Source: Deltaproteobacteria bacterium
Lineage (GTDB): Bacteria > Myxococcota > UBA727 > VGSZ01
Assembly: GCA_020850995.1 (NCBI GenBank)
Contig: JADZDP010000224.1
Location: 16,067-80,066 of the forward strand
Reading direction: 5' to 3'
DNA: 64,000 nucleotides
Shown piece by piece: positions 31,901 to 37,577 of this stretch. The position numbers were made by a program, and so were the translations under genes. Every line of letters starts with the position of its first letter. The first letter of the stretch is position 1. The notes under the pieces are model-generated. The model was given only the letters and a program-made list of their open reading frames with translations, was not told the origin of the DNA and did no database searches.

Positions 31901-32458
31901 GCCGAGCCGCTCGCGCCCTTGTGCCTCGAGCAGCCCACGCTCGCCATGGGCAAGGCGAGCCCGCTCCTCGGCGAGACCAACCGCGCTCGCCTGTGGTTCA
32001 CCATTGGTCGACAGCTCTGCGCGCTGCGACCCGTGTTCGTGTTGCCCCGCACGCTCGGCGCGCAGCGCTTCAACACCCTCGTCGATGTCGCCGTGCGCTT
32101 CGTCGATCCGCGCTACCCCGTCCGTGGTGATCCCGCCGAGATCCAGCGCTTCGAGACCGCGCTGTCGCGGCTGGGCGCGCCACTGCAGAACGCGTTGCGC
32201 CCCCAGGTCACGGAGCTCTTGAAGCTCAAGCAGGCAGTCAACACCAAGCCCTTCCTCGAGGGCATGGAGCACACGGCCGTGCGGGCCGGCTACGTGCTCA
32301 CCGGTGACATCGAGCTGTGCGCCACGCTCGCCAAGATGCCGGATCCTGCCGCCATTCCCATCCGGCCCGAGGACAAGCTCGCCGAGCTCTTGCGCTTCGC
32401 CGTCGGCGACGAGAGCTTCGAGCTGCGGACGCGCCTTGGCACCGCCATCGGCTCCTAA
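19973..32458 (+). CDS. gltI: Giant (4161 aa) TPR protein, GltI/AgmK-like
   Basis: Uninterrupted 12.5-kb ORF made largely of TPR-like repeats with recurrent WxxLxxxLE/LExLY motifs; TGATG overlap with upstream gene; between GltH-like and GltJ-like genes. Confidence 0.85.
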   Translation: MSSTPPTAQPESIELAPPADGVDVRAALLSASQAIASGDAKVGLSKLAEALGGVRDLASAVPILVQALEAHRQAPGEVENAVALFVRAEERFGSTADILLGRADLHEAAGHYEAAVAALQRLAAIVTDDGKKAALLERMGDVSAGPLAQPQQALIHYQAAFRADRRNRTAVRKATRIYLEQGREEQAKQLLDLEMEQLADPSLGGGDEATRKELAELYLRIAETLLVRPSAHVIARDAAVRAEQLQPELARARTLQTDVDAFPQTWKEHVRRLRDAALDARDKREAARRYLAIAQVYAAYSPKDAQIDQNVEKCLLLSPGYRPALKFLEHLARDEGKLPEFIERLKKQAEAVRAVDVAVDMWLFVALLLAERGAPPDDVAAAYEKVRRVDPRNVAAIHALTELHLEQGRYDKAAVVMEAFLQETSDLPAKKATLRQLARLYEAEIKDHTKAAERLEQLHELEPDDDGVVAQLAELYDRQGQEPKLAEMLEEQLKQARKQDPALEARLLERLVGLYQGSLAAPDKAFNAARRLFVLQPRESLEAELGRLGDALARTGDLAQTYLEAAQRVPADSRRLRVRAAQLFLGAGDRKRARAVIDLLLEADARDKDALSLLDALMARDASPEEHASVLEGRLKASDDPRERAATLLALAEVLTKLRRTDDAVARLHEVLELDSGVRAAHEKLEALLKQHERWPELADALERRVRVEQDLASTQPAAEAEALAAMGRLARIYEEKLVRGDDAGQLYLRLHEGKARAGETDVEVLRALERFLARGTLIVPIAEALQPYYAQVGAFRKQVEMMALRHAAEENPQRRASLAQAMAGILEDRLRAPREAFDAWAEALLDQPQSAEVLAECVRLAQSANAYARFAEVLAKAADRLPDGPQKNQMMERRAQLLDGVLGDQASAIDAHKAILEKSPNAVASLDALADIYAKRDAWTDLVDVLERRIAVTPADEAGPFAARLGLVVAERLDDVAAARPWLEQALKSKKPPSGDARNAALRHLIAVYQAQRDAGEEGALEQLAWALSEMASQLAGKERSAARAELGDVLRAQQKFREALQAYEAALANDEGQALALAGIRAVLDDANASTPERTAAARSLLQKYDAQGNVVGRAHVLEVQLALESSPQVRRALVGQIATLLVEQLEQPDEAFTLQLKQLAADPEDEQARANVEALVGALGRVEELAALYQELRSHAKPDVALRYAERLAELTVQRGDLDGAIEALRFIATLQPNATGPWERMAALCERRNDAAGLASSIEKLAELSTGAQKLAHLLDLAEVYFESLEDDPRGLDTLRAAHALAPEDDGVLARLEARLRLGHADTPELAAVLERRALLQTNPSNKAAFLTELGLLLLRGNDIGGAVAALTESLRVERDGNNTARAGEALQRIASRDDEAGRQALDAIIEHHRAQKAWQPLVDSLEIAATKRAVGEERAHLLDEISQMHESALRVPQLAFMATSRALRDAPTPERLARLQALAEQTDAWADLLEVLEDVAEANVEHERETAMHFLREAAAVAERIDDKEAQVRVAEAVLRLDPADGTALSALEKVHRAEVDKRALVEVLGRRAAAAATPAARRDALFEMARLLFVIDDAGAEHALRQMLEIDERDTEALKALDDLYERTGNSAALAEVMSARIQMEPLAEARVTLRARLGVLLLRRRGDPAGALDVLRQAVREAPHVQDLRPALEVLVEHARTRGAPPVGDAAALLEDVLRAQGDLVGVPQMIELRLSAEPDHAARATLLLEIAQVQEKLGQPALGFMTICRSIKELPDDPSLRAEAERLANATDNLEALALVYEDVLDSVRDAATRIALHKRIADVAERVQGEPEAARERLLAAVQAGADDVGTLQDLVRLTRRANRAEDLSDALGRLAAAAARNGNIELAKETLGERCDVDEQLGNLTDAIESARQVITLDNRDQGARVTLERLYNRAERWPELGELLGWLAQEAATPDERAAVLARLVYLQLERLRDFGGALHSLEELAVASPSSESITALGTRALLLLSSDNRPDTVQLRGQLAVLLEPRFEAAAAWGELCPVLRLRLDVERDPKERKRLWVRIVDIEERMLDRPEQAMLTLSRALGEDPADDKLRERAERVSVRLHDLESLLGLYEDIIEAMPMEHPQRVAYAVRCGELYEGGVGQPLRAAEFYDLGLQAATAQHHPDGERLKLLERIERLYRVSAELARLATTLKRKAELVRPTDVNAARHFLSEAATLEQNQLKDYASAIGTLAKVLELAPQDTGALRALADACEREGRWPDVAEALERELAALSPHDTARALQARFRLGMVLDTHLGLGEEALIQFQAVLQEAPEHKETREYLENRLEQRHTGKFDGAIYLMQSYERTGDFEKAVEILQGQVPETERQGDRKALFTLLVRIADLQELKLGAPDLAFMTLCRALRVDPNDPGLRDRLNRLGAAADVLDELCELYEEEALSAELSGKNALAAELREAAGAALASNDQPDKAVAIYEAVLEKQPGRLVPLDALSALYPRVGRHTDHEKVLRRRLMFKDEPAERVPILVELARSLVGPLARPDEALPILEEVRRLEPASAGARTLLIEQLEQRGNFEGLRGLLDEEMASCKEGGDAEGFGRARWRMATLLADQLQDVAAAIPLWEALRAEAPGRGANDATFATLERLYTAAEKWAELKAMYEAALAVERDPAQVSALTTKVGEVLVHLGSKEEAVERHQKVLELDPQNVGSLNALRRLYADLGRNEELVALIRKLMRTTTHTEQLKDLRFQLAEILGQRLGKRAEAIETGRRILDIEPHTPEQLERLAGIFRAGDAWEELADVLEKSAQQAEGRARVAKLLELASLFEENLRRPALAAGPYERVLQVEPRHERAYQRLCETLTASESWQKLVAVKEERQKHAPDVASRIGLLQEIGAIYEDKLGQHPLAFLAACRAFREDYDDPALASWMDRLALATDSADELVTIYDDALSQITDERRIVDIHLRMAELAWKQLGSPADAELHFKRALEYDAASRGALDGMVALYESQERWRDVVTMFERRAEQAGDVAGRIEMFRRVARTLDEKAHDIEGAIGAYKRILELDGRDPAATRDLAEILERTERWQQLVAVLRRSEELCESTEERMAVRMRTAAIWEGQLASTEQAIATYRSILDEEPGHVGALRALERLYTNLHRPQELVQIFEKLVALAPGAAEAIHLLFKIGATWEEGLDDTGMAVDANRRILEVDPQNVKAAENLERLYRARKQWEDLVEIIEKHIAFVRDPREIVRLYVEMGQVYAAELDRTDKAEQVYTAALDFDPGSQDAIHALGALYEKSGNWFNALEKLQAEAQLLGASKEAVEIYHRIGTINEQMLLDPGNAITAYKAALDIEPGHLPSIQALKNLAAQRGDSQERLLWLRAEAAYTEDELRRTELHTETGVFLQDTLADLEGAETEFEKALAITFDHLPAARPLADIAYRDEKWQRAEQLLDIIVERLDPQTDAAELCRQHYRLGYVCERLGHEAKGLKSYQRAYELDATYLPGLEGLGSALSRAGRWEDAAKVYQAILIHHRDGLTDAEVVDYYQQLADLHHKLGQNDRAAKNLEKALELDPSHPPSLRLLANIHLAGKDYEEAYETLMRLVPLVFGDERSALLMEIGRLGKGDLDDPYRAIDAFEDANRQKPGDQEILEALLGLYRQTRQGPRAVEVLEELVRVEQDEKARVRLNQTLGEVYRDEIKNEARAVQYFNAALDLDPTFVKAFESLETMLSSTGNWPALEENYIAMLKRIPDTRAGIKEVLWKNLGDLYRFRLRSLEGATQAYRVVVKMKPDAAESVEVLADLLARNPQTSDEAAAAYQRLLALSPQKSGRALHELLRIALAKKALDRAYVYAQALKVRGEAQPSEIEVMQLYAKQLPGQPKRAMTDKLWDNLLLHPSARTPVAAISAILWRTAGSVLAYQPKDYGLDKKRGSDWERVDLDAPVQSYFVNQLKLVRGVLATGGFELFAKANSAEPLAPLCLEQPTLAMGKASPLLGETNRARLWFTIGRQLCALRPVFVLPRTLGAQRFNTLVDVAVRFVDPRYPVRGDPAEIQRFETALSRLGAPLQNALRPQVTELLKLKQAVNTKPFLEGMEHTAVRAGYVLTGDIELCATLAKMPDPAAIPIRPEDKLAELLRFAVGDESFELRTRLGTAIGS

Positions 32459-32616
32459 CCCCTGAGGCCACTTGCATCTGCACCGCTTCGCTTGGTCCTG
32501 GCCACGATCTCTGCGTCGCGTGCTCTGTCCATCCCGACGGGGATGGCCCTCCGCTGCTCCTTGACCTCGTGGCCATGCCCTTCGCGGATCAGTGCAGATG
32601 CCAGTGAGCTCAGGGG
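32459..32616. repeat. Approx. 158-bp imperfect palindrome (MITE-like or structured RNA)
   Basis: Arms CCCCTGAGGCCACTTGCATCTGCAC... and ...GTGCAGATGCCAGTGAGCTCAGGGG; inner tggccacga/tcgtggcca; apical ccatccc-gacg-gggatgg. Confidence 0.75.
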
Positions 32617-32809
32617 TGAAGTGCGCCGGACAGGCGACATGGCGGCTACGGTGGGAGCCGCGCTGCGTCGACGGACATTTGACCTTGGTGTTTGCAGGTC
32701 GTTAGCCTTCCAGAAGAGCGGATCAGATCGACGTGGCGCCCGCGTCGTTTGACGTGGGATGGCCCGGGGTTGACGGCCTCTCGATCGGATTCCTGGGCAC
32801 GGGTGGACG

Positions 32810-35398
32810 ATGAAATTCGAGTGCGACTCTTGCCACGCCCAATACATGATTGCCGACGAGAAGGTCGGCAAGCGCGGCGTCAAGGTCAAGTGCAAGAAGT
32901 GCCAACACGTCATCATCGTGCGACCGGGCAAGCACGGCGACAAGGCCGCAGCGAAGGACGCCGTCGACAAGGCGAACGACCGCGCGGCGGCCGAGGACGC
33001 GCGCGCTTCCGAGCGCGACGACCCGCCCGCGAGCGATATCGACGATGGCCGCACGGAGCTGTCGGTGAGCGCAGCGGTGCCGCCGCCGCCACCGCCACCG
33101 GACGACTCCACGCAAGCGGGCGCTGCTCCTGACGGCCTCGATGCCTTGCGCGCTGCGGTCTCCGACGGTGCCCCTACCGACGATCAGGATCCGTTCAGGG
33201 CAGGCGAGCACAGCGCGTTCGCCGCAGGCGGGCCCACCGACCCCGCGGTGGCGGCCCTGGCGCCGCCGCCCCCGCCGCCCGAGCCCGAGCCGACGGGCAA
33301 TCACCGCGCGCCCGCGCCCATCTCCATGTTCGGCGACACCACGCAGTTGAGCGCGCAGGCGCAGGCGCCGTCAGAGCCCGACGGTGAGCCGTCGGTCGAC
33401 CGCACGGAGCTCGGTGCGCCGCCGCAGATGACGGTGCCGCCGCCGGTGGCGGATGAGCCCGTGGCGGCCAAGGCAGCGCCGCCGCCAAACGAGGACCTGC
33501 TCTCGGACCAGCTCAGCGGCGCTTTCAATGCCATGTTCGACGCCCAGGGCGCCGCGATGACCGCGCCCGAGGCGCCGCAGGACGATCACCGAGGGCCGAC
33601 CCGCGTGCTCGACGTCAACGCCATGGCCGCGCTGCGCAAGAAGACCGCGCAGCGCACGGCAGAAGGCACGCTCGACGACTCCGCCGAGGGCCCGATGGGG
33701 CTGGCGAATGGCCCCCCACCCGATCAGCCGGGCGACGGCTTCGTGGTCAAGCCGCCCGCCGGGGCCGACGACGGACCCGCCGATCAGGTGTGGCACGTCG
33801 CTATCGACGAGCAGGAGGTGGGGCCGCTCTCCATCGCCGAGATCGGCCGGCACATCGAGGGCGGTCGCGTCGATCGCGACAGCTTGGTGTGGAAGATGGG
33901 CATGGACAATTGGGAGCCCGCGGCCGACGTACCCGAGATCCGCGCGCTGTTCGACAAGGTGCCCATGCCGCGCATCAGCGTCGAGGACGATCGTCCGCGC
34001 GCGCGCGCGTCGGCAGCGCCGGACCTGGGCACCGACTTCGGGGACTCCGAGCCGGGGTCCGGCAAGAGCCCCTTCGACGAGCAGCCCGACGACCCGGCGT
34101 GGCGACCACACGGCCTCACCGACGTCTACCAGGCGGCGAACCTGGCCGAGGCCGCGGCCGGCATGGGGCTCGGCAGCCTGGGCGCAACACTCGCGCCCAA
34201 GGCCTCGTCGTCGTCACCGCCCTTGGCCGCGCAGGCATCGGCCGAGCCCGAGTGGCGGCCCGGCGCCGCCAGCGCGCTCGCGTCGCTGGCGCAGGACGAG
34301 ATCAAGCGCATGGACTCGCCCTTGCCCCCCGCCGACGACGATCTGCGGCCCGCCGACGACGCGTCGCTCAACGCGCCCATGTTCGGCGGCCTCGGCGCCA
34401 AACCCGACCTCGACGCTGGTCCCGAGATCACCGATCCGATGGCGTCGCGTCCGCCGTTGGCGCCGCGCTCGGGCTACGAGCCGCCGCCCGTGGCGCCGAC
34501 CTTTCCGCCGCAGGCGGGGTTCCAGACGCGGCCGCCGGCCGACGGTGGCCGCAAGCCGTCGCCGCTCGTCATCGGCGGTATCGCCGGCGGAGGCGGCCTG
34601 CTCCTCGTCATCTCCGTGCTGGTGGTCGTGATGGCCACCCGTGGCGGCGACGAGCCGAAGAAGGTCGTGGGCCCCGACGGCAAGGCCTACGTGATGGTGG
34701 ACGGGCAGCTCGTGCCCATCGGCGGCGGCGCCGAGGCCAAGCCCGAGGTGAAGCCCGAGCTGAAGCCCGAGACAAAAACTGCGCCGACGCCCGGAGCTTC
34801 GGCGGACCCGTTGAAAGACCCAGCGGCGCCGCCGGACGCGGCAGACAAGCCGCCGGCCCTCGCGGTCTCGGACAAGCCGCCGGAGGCCGGTGACGCCGCG
34901 GCATCCCCGTCGGCCCCTGACGCCGACGTCGACAAGGCTCCGGAGAAGGCGCCGCCAAAGAAGGCCACGCCAATCGCCAAGAAGGTCGACAAGAGCGACA
35001 AGGCACCCAAACCCCCACCTGTGGTGGCCGCGGCGAAGGCGCCGGGCAAGGGCTGCGACCCGGTGCTCGACTTCGACTGCAAGCCCGGCGGCACAGCGAC
35101 CAAGCGCCCGCCGCAAGACGACGCCTCTCTGCCCGACACGCCGTCCAAAGCGGAGGTGCTGGTGGCGGTGAAGGGCGCGCTCCCCAAGGTGGCGGCCTGC
35201 GGCAAGAAGACTGGCCAGACCGGCATGATCTCGATCGGTTGGACCATTGCGCCGAACGGCAAAGTGACGACCGTGAACGTGAAGGACAAGTTCGCGGGCA
35301 CGCCGACCGGCTCCTGCGTCGCCGAGGTCGTCAAGGCGCTCAAGTTCCCGGCGTCGAAGAAGGGCGTCCCGGTCAACTACCCGATGAAGCTCAACTGA
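32810..35398 (+). CDS. gltJ: Zinc-ribbon/GYF/TM/TonB-like protein, GltJ/AgmX-like
   Basis: MKFECDSCHAQYMIADEKVGKRGVKVKCKKCQHVIIV; GYF-like VWHVAIDEQEVGPLSIAEIGRHIEGGRVDRDSLVWKMGMDNWEPAADV; TM; C-terminal GMISIGWTIAPNGKVTTVNVKD. Confidence 0.88.
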   Translation: MKFECDSCHAQYMIADEKVGKRGVKVKCKKCQHVIIVRPGKHGDKAAAKDAVDKANDRAAAEDARASERDDPPASDIDDGRTELSVSAAVPPPPPPPDDSTQAGAAPDGLDALRAAVSDGAPTDDQDPFRAGEHSAFAAGGPTDPAVAALAPPPPPPEPEPTGNHRAPAPISMFGDTTQLSAQAQAPSEPDGEPSVDRTELGAPPQMTVPPPVADEPVAAKAAPPPNEDLLSDQLSGAFNAMFDAQGAAMTAPEAPQDDHRGPTRVLDVNAMAALRKKTAQRTAEGTLDDSAEGPMGLANGPPPDQPGDGFVVKPPAGADDGPADQVWHVAIDEQEVGPLSIAEIGRHIEGGRVDRDSLVWKMGMDNWEPAADVPEIRALFDKVPMPRISVEDDRPRARASAAPDLGTDFGDSEPGSGKSPFDEQPDDPAWRPHGLTDVYQAANLAEAAAGMGLGSLGATLAPKASSSSPPLAAQASAEPEWRPGAASALASLAQDEIKRMDSPLPPADDDLRPADDASLNAPMFGGLGAKPDLDAGPEITDPMASRPPLAPRSGYEPPPVAPTFPPQAGFQTRPPADGGRKPSPLVIGGIAGGGGLLLVISVLVVVMATRGGDEPKKVVGPDGKAYVMVDGQLVPIGGGAEAKPEVKPELKPETKTAPTPGASADPLKDPAAPPDAADKPPALAVSDKPPEAGDAAASPSAPDADVDKAPEKAPPKKATPIAKKVDKSDKAPKPPPVVAAAKAPGKGCDPVLDFDCKPGGTATKRPPQDDASLPDTPSKAEVLVAVKGALPKVAACGKKTGQTGMISIGWTIAPNGKVTTVNVKDKFAGTPTGSCVAEVVKALKFPASKKGVPVNYPMKLN

Positions 35399-35401
35399 CG
35401 C

Positions 35402-36499
35402 GTGATGGGAGAGGTGGCCGAGCAGAGCGGTTCGTTTCCGCGCCGCCCACGGCTGCGCGCGATGACGCTCGCCGAGCTCGAGCGCGTGCGGCTGATCCTG
35501 CGCGGCGGCTCCGTCGTCGACTGGTATCGCTTGCTGTTCGACGGCGTGGACCAGGCGCGCGCCTTCGTGCGCCTGCAAGGCGGTGACCCCGACGACCCCG
35601 CCGACCAGGCGCGCATGCTGGCGCTGCGCGGCGTCGCCGCGCGCTACCTGCATGACGAGCACGCCTACCGCGTGCCCGCCGAGCTGCTCTCCTGCGACCC
35701 GCTCGAGCTGTTCCTCTACGCCTCGGAGAAGCGCGGCCGTCGCCGCGATCGGTTCTTCGCCTGCCTGTTGCTCAAGACCATGCACATCGTGCACCACATC
35801 GAGGCGCGCGAGCTGCGTTTCCGCCTGCCGCTGTCGCAGTCGCGCCTCGCCGACCTGCTGGCGGAGAAGGTCGATGCGTTCGCGCGCGACCTGATCGCCG
35901 ACGGCTTCGAGCTGGTGCGCTACTCGGGTGGCGAGAAGTCGCTGTCGAGCCTGGTGACGAAGCTGCTGGTCAAGAAGGAGCACCACGCGGCAACCATCCA
36001 CGATCGCGTGCGCTTCCGCTTCGTGGTCGAGCACCCCTTCGACATCGTCGAGCTGTTGGTGCGCATGACCCAGCGCCTGTTCCCCTACAACTACGTGGCG
36101 CCGGGGCAGACGGTGAACGGCTTGGTGAACTTCACCGCTATGACCGAGAGCCACCCGCACTTGCGCGCGCTGGCGTCGGGGTTGCAGGTGGGGCTCGGCC
36201 ACGAGGAGGCGGCGCTCCAATCGGAGAACGAGTTCTCGGGGCCGAGCTATCGCGTGGTCAGCGTGGTGGTCGACGTGCCCATCCACGTCCCCGACGACGT
36301 GCTCGCACGCATGGAGCGCGGCACGGACTTGGGGCGCGTGGTGTTCGGCCTGGCAGAGCTGCAGATCGTCGACCGCGCCACCGACGACGAGAACGAGCGC
36401 GGCGAGAACCGCCACGACCGCTACCGCGCGCGCCAACTGCTCAAGGTGCGCGACCGTCTCGAGCGCGGGATGCGCGGCGCGCGGGAGGACGAGCCTTGA
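35402..36499 (+). CDS. TIGR04552-like family protein with RelA/SpoT-synthetase-like motifs
   Basis: GGEKSLSSLVTKLLVKKEHHAATIHDRVRFRFVVEHPFDIVELL ... ELQIVDRATDDENERGENRHDRYRARQ. Confidence 0.6.
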   Translation: MMGEVAEQSGSFPRRPRLRAMTLAELERVRLILRGGSVVDWYRLLFDGVDQARAFVRLQGGDPDDPADQARMLALRGVAARYLHDEHAYRVPAELLSCDPLELFLYASEKRGRRRDRFFACLLLKTMHIVHHIEARELRFRLPLSQSRLADLLAEKVDAFARDLIADGFELVRYSGGEKSLSSLVTKLLVKKEHHAATIHDRVRFRFVVEHPFDIVELLVRMTQRLFPYNYVAPGQTVNGLVNFTAMTESHPHLRALASGLQVGLGHEEAALQSENEFSGPSYRVVSVVVDVPIHVPDDVLARMERGTDLGRVVFGLAELQIVDRATDDENERGENRHDRYRARQLLKVRDRLERGMRGAREDEP

Positions 36500-37046
36500 T
36501 GGCTGCGCCCAAGCGCAGCGCCAGCTCGCCCGAGGCGCGCGCGTCGGCGAGCGCGCGGTGCGCGCCGTCGAGCGCGACACCGTGGCGGCGGCACACGTCC
36601 ACCAGCTTGTGACCTGCCGCGCCGGGGTTGAGGCGGCGGGACCACGCTAGCGGGTCGAGGAAGCGCACCGCGGGCAGCACGGCGCCGACGCGCTCGAGCT
36701 CGGCGCGCAGGAAGCCCATATCGAACGGAGCGTTGTACGCGACGGCGAAGTCCACCAGGGCGAGCGCCTCGAGCAGGTGCGGCGCCACGTCGGCGAAGCG
36801 CGGCGCGCTCGCCAGCTCCTCGTCGGTGATGCGCGTGAGCGCGCGGATGACGCGGGGGAGGGGCACGTCGATGCGACAGAGCGAGGAGCGCTGGTCGACC
36901 ACGGCGCCGCCCTCGAACCGCACCCAAGCCACCTCGATGACGCGATCGCGTTGGGGCACGAGCCCGGTGGTTTCGACGTCGACCGCCAGGAAGCAGGCGC
37001 GTCGCCAGCGCTCGTCGTGGTCCTGGTCGTCGCCGTGCTCGGGGGC
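36441..37046 (-). CDS. DnaQ-like 3'-5' exonuclease (DEDDh)
   Basis: FLAVDVETTGLVPQRDRVIEVAW; VAYNAPFDMGFL; HRALADARASGEL; alternative start at 37076. Confidence 0.9.
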   Translation of the reverse strand, partial: APEHGDDQDHDERWRRACFLAVDVETTGLVPQRDRVIEVAWVRFEGGAVVDQRSSLCRIDVPLPRVIRALTRITDEELASAPRFADVAPHLLEALALVDFAVAYNAPFDMGFLRAELERVGAVLPAVRFLDPLAWSRRLNPGAAGHKLVDVCRRHGVALDGAHRALADARASGELALRLGAAIKARPPARRASRARDGRAP

Positions 37047-37113
37047 CATGGCCAGAGCTTGTAGATCAGCCGTCACCTTTGGCTATCCGGGGCTGATCCG
37101 GCGCGTTTGCGCG

Positions 37114-37548
37114 CTACCCCTCTTCCACCGCCAGCTTGCTCTTGCCGACCCACAGCACGTCGCCGGGCTTGACGTCGACGTCGCGCACGGGCTGGTCGTT
37201 CACCTTGGTGCCGTTGGTGCTCATGAGGTCGACGACGGACGCACCGTCCTTGTCGACGAACACCAGCGCGTGGGTGCGGCTGACGGAGCCGTCGCGCAGC
37301 ACGATGTCGGGCCCGCGCTTCTTGAAGCTGCGCCGTGTTTGCGGGCTCTTCGCTTGGAAGTAGCTGTCGACGAGCTGCGACTGTTCCTTGTCGAGCGCCC
37401 GATCGCCGTCGGGCGTCATCTGCAGCGTGCTGTTCCGTTCGTCCTCGGCGCGCGCGATCACACGGTAGGCGCCTTCCTCGACGGACCACCGCATGCCCCG
37501 ATCGGGTCCCTCGACGGCCACCAGGTCGACGAAACGCGCCATGGACAC
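37114..37548 (-). CDS. Stand-alone FHA-domain protein
   Basis: IVLRDGSVSRTHALVFVDKDGASVVDLMSTNGTKVNDQPV. Confidence 0.88.
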   Translation of the reverse strand: MSMARFVDLVAVEGPDRGMRWSVEEGAYRVIARAEDERNSTLQMTPDGDRALDKEQSQLVDSYFQAKSPQTRRSFKKRGPDIVLRDGSVSRTHALVFVDKDGASVVDLMSTNGTKVNDQPVRDVDVKPGDVLWVGKSKLAVEEG

Positions 37549-37577
37549 AGCATACAGACCTTCCCTATGTTCCCAAC

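Noticed and set aside
32455-33111. 218-aa minus-strand ORF over the palindrome and start of the GltJ-like gene
   Set aside because: Overlaps the conserved zinc-ribbon N-terminus on the plus strand and part of a palindrome; no domain logic
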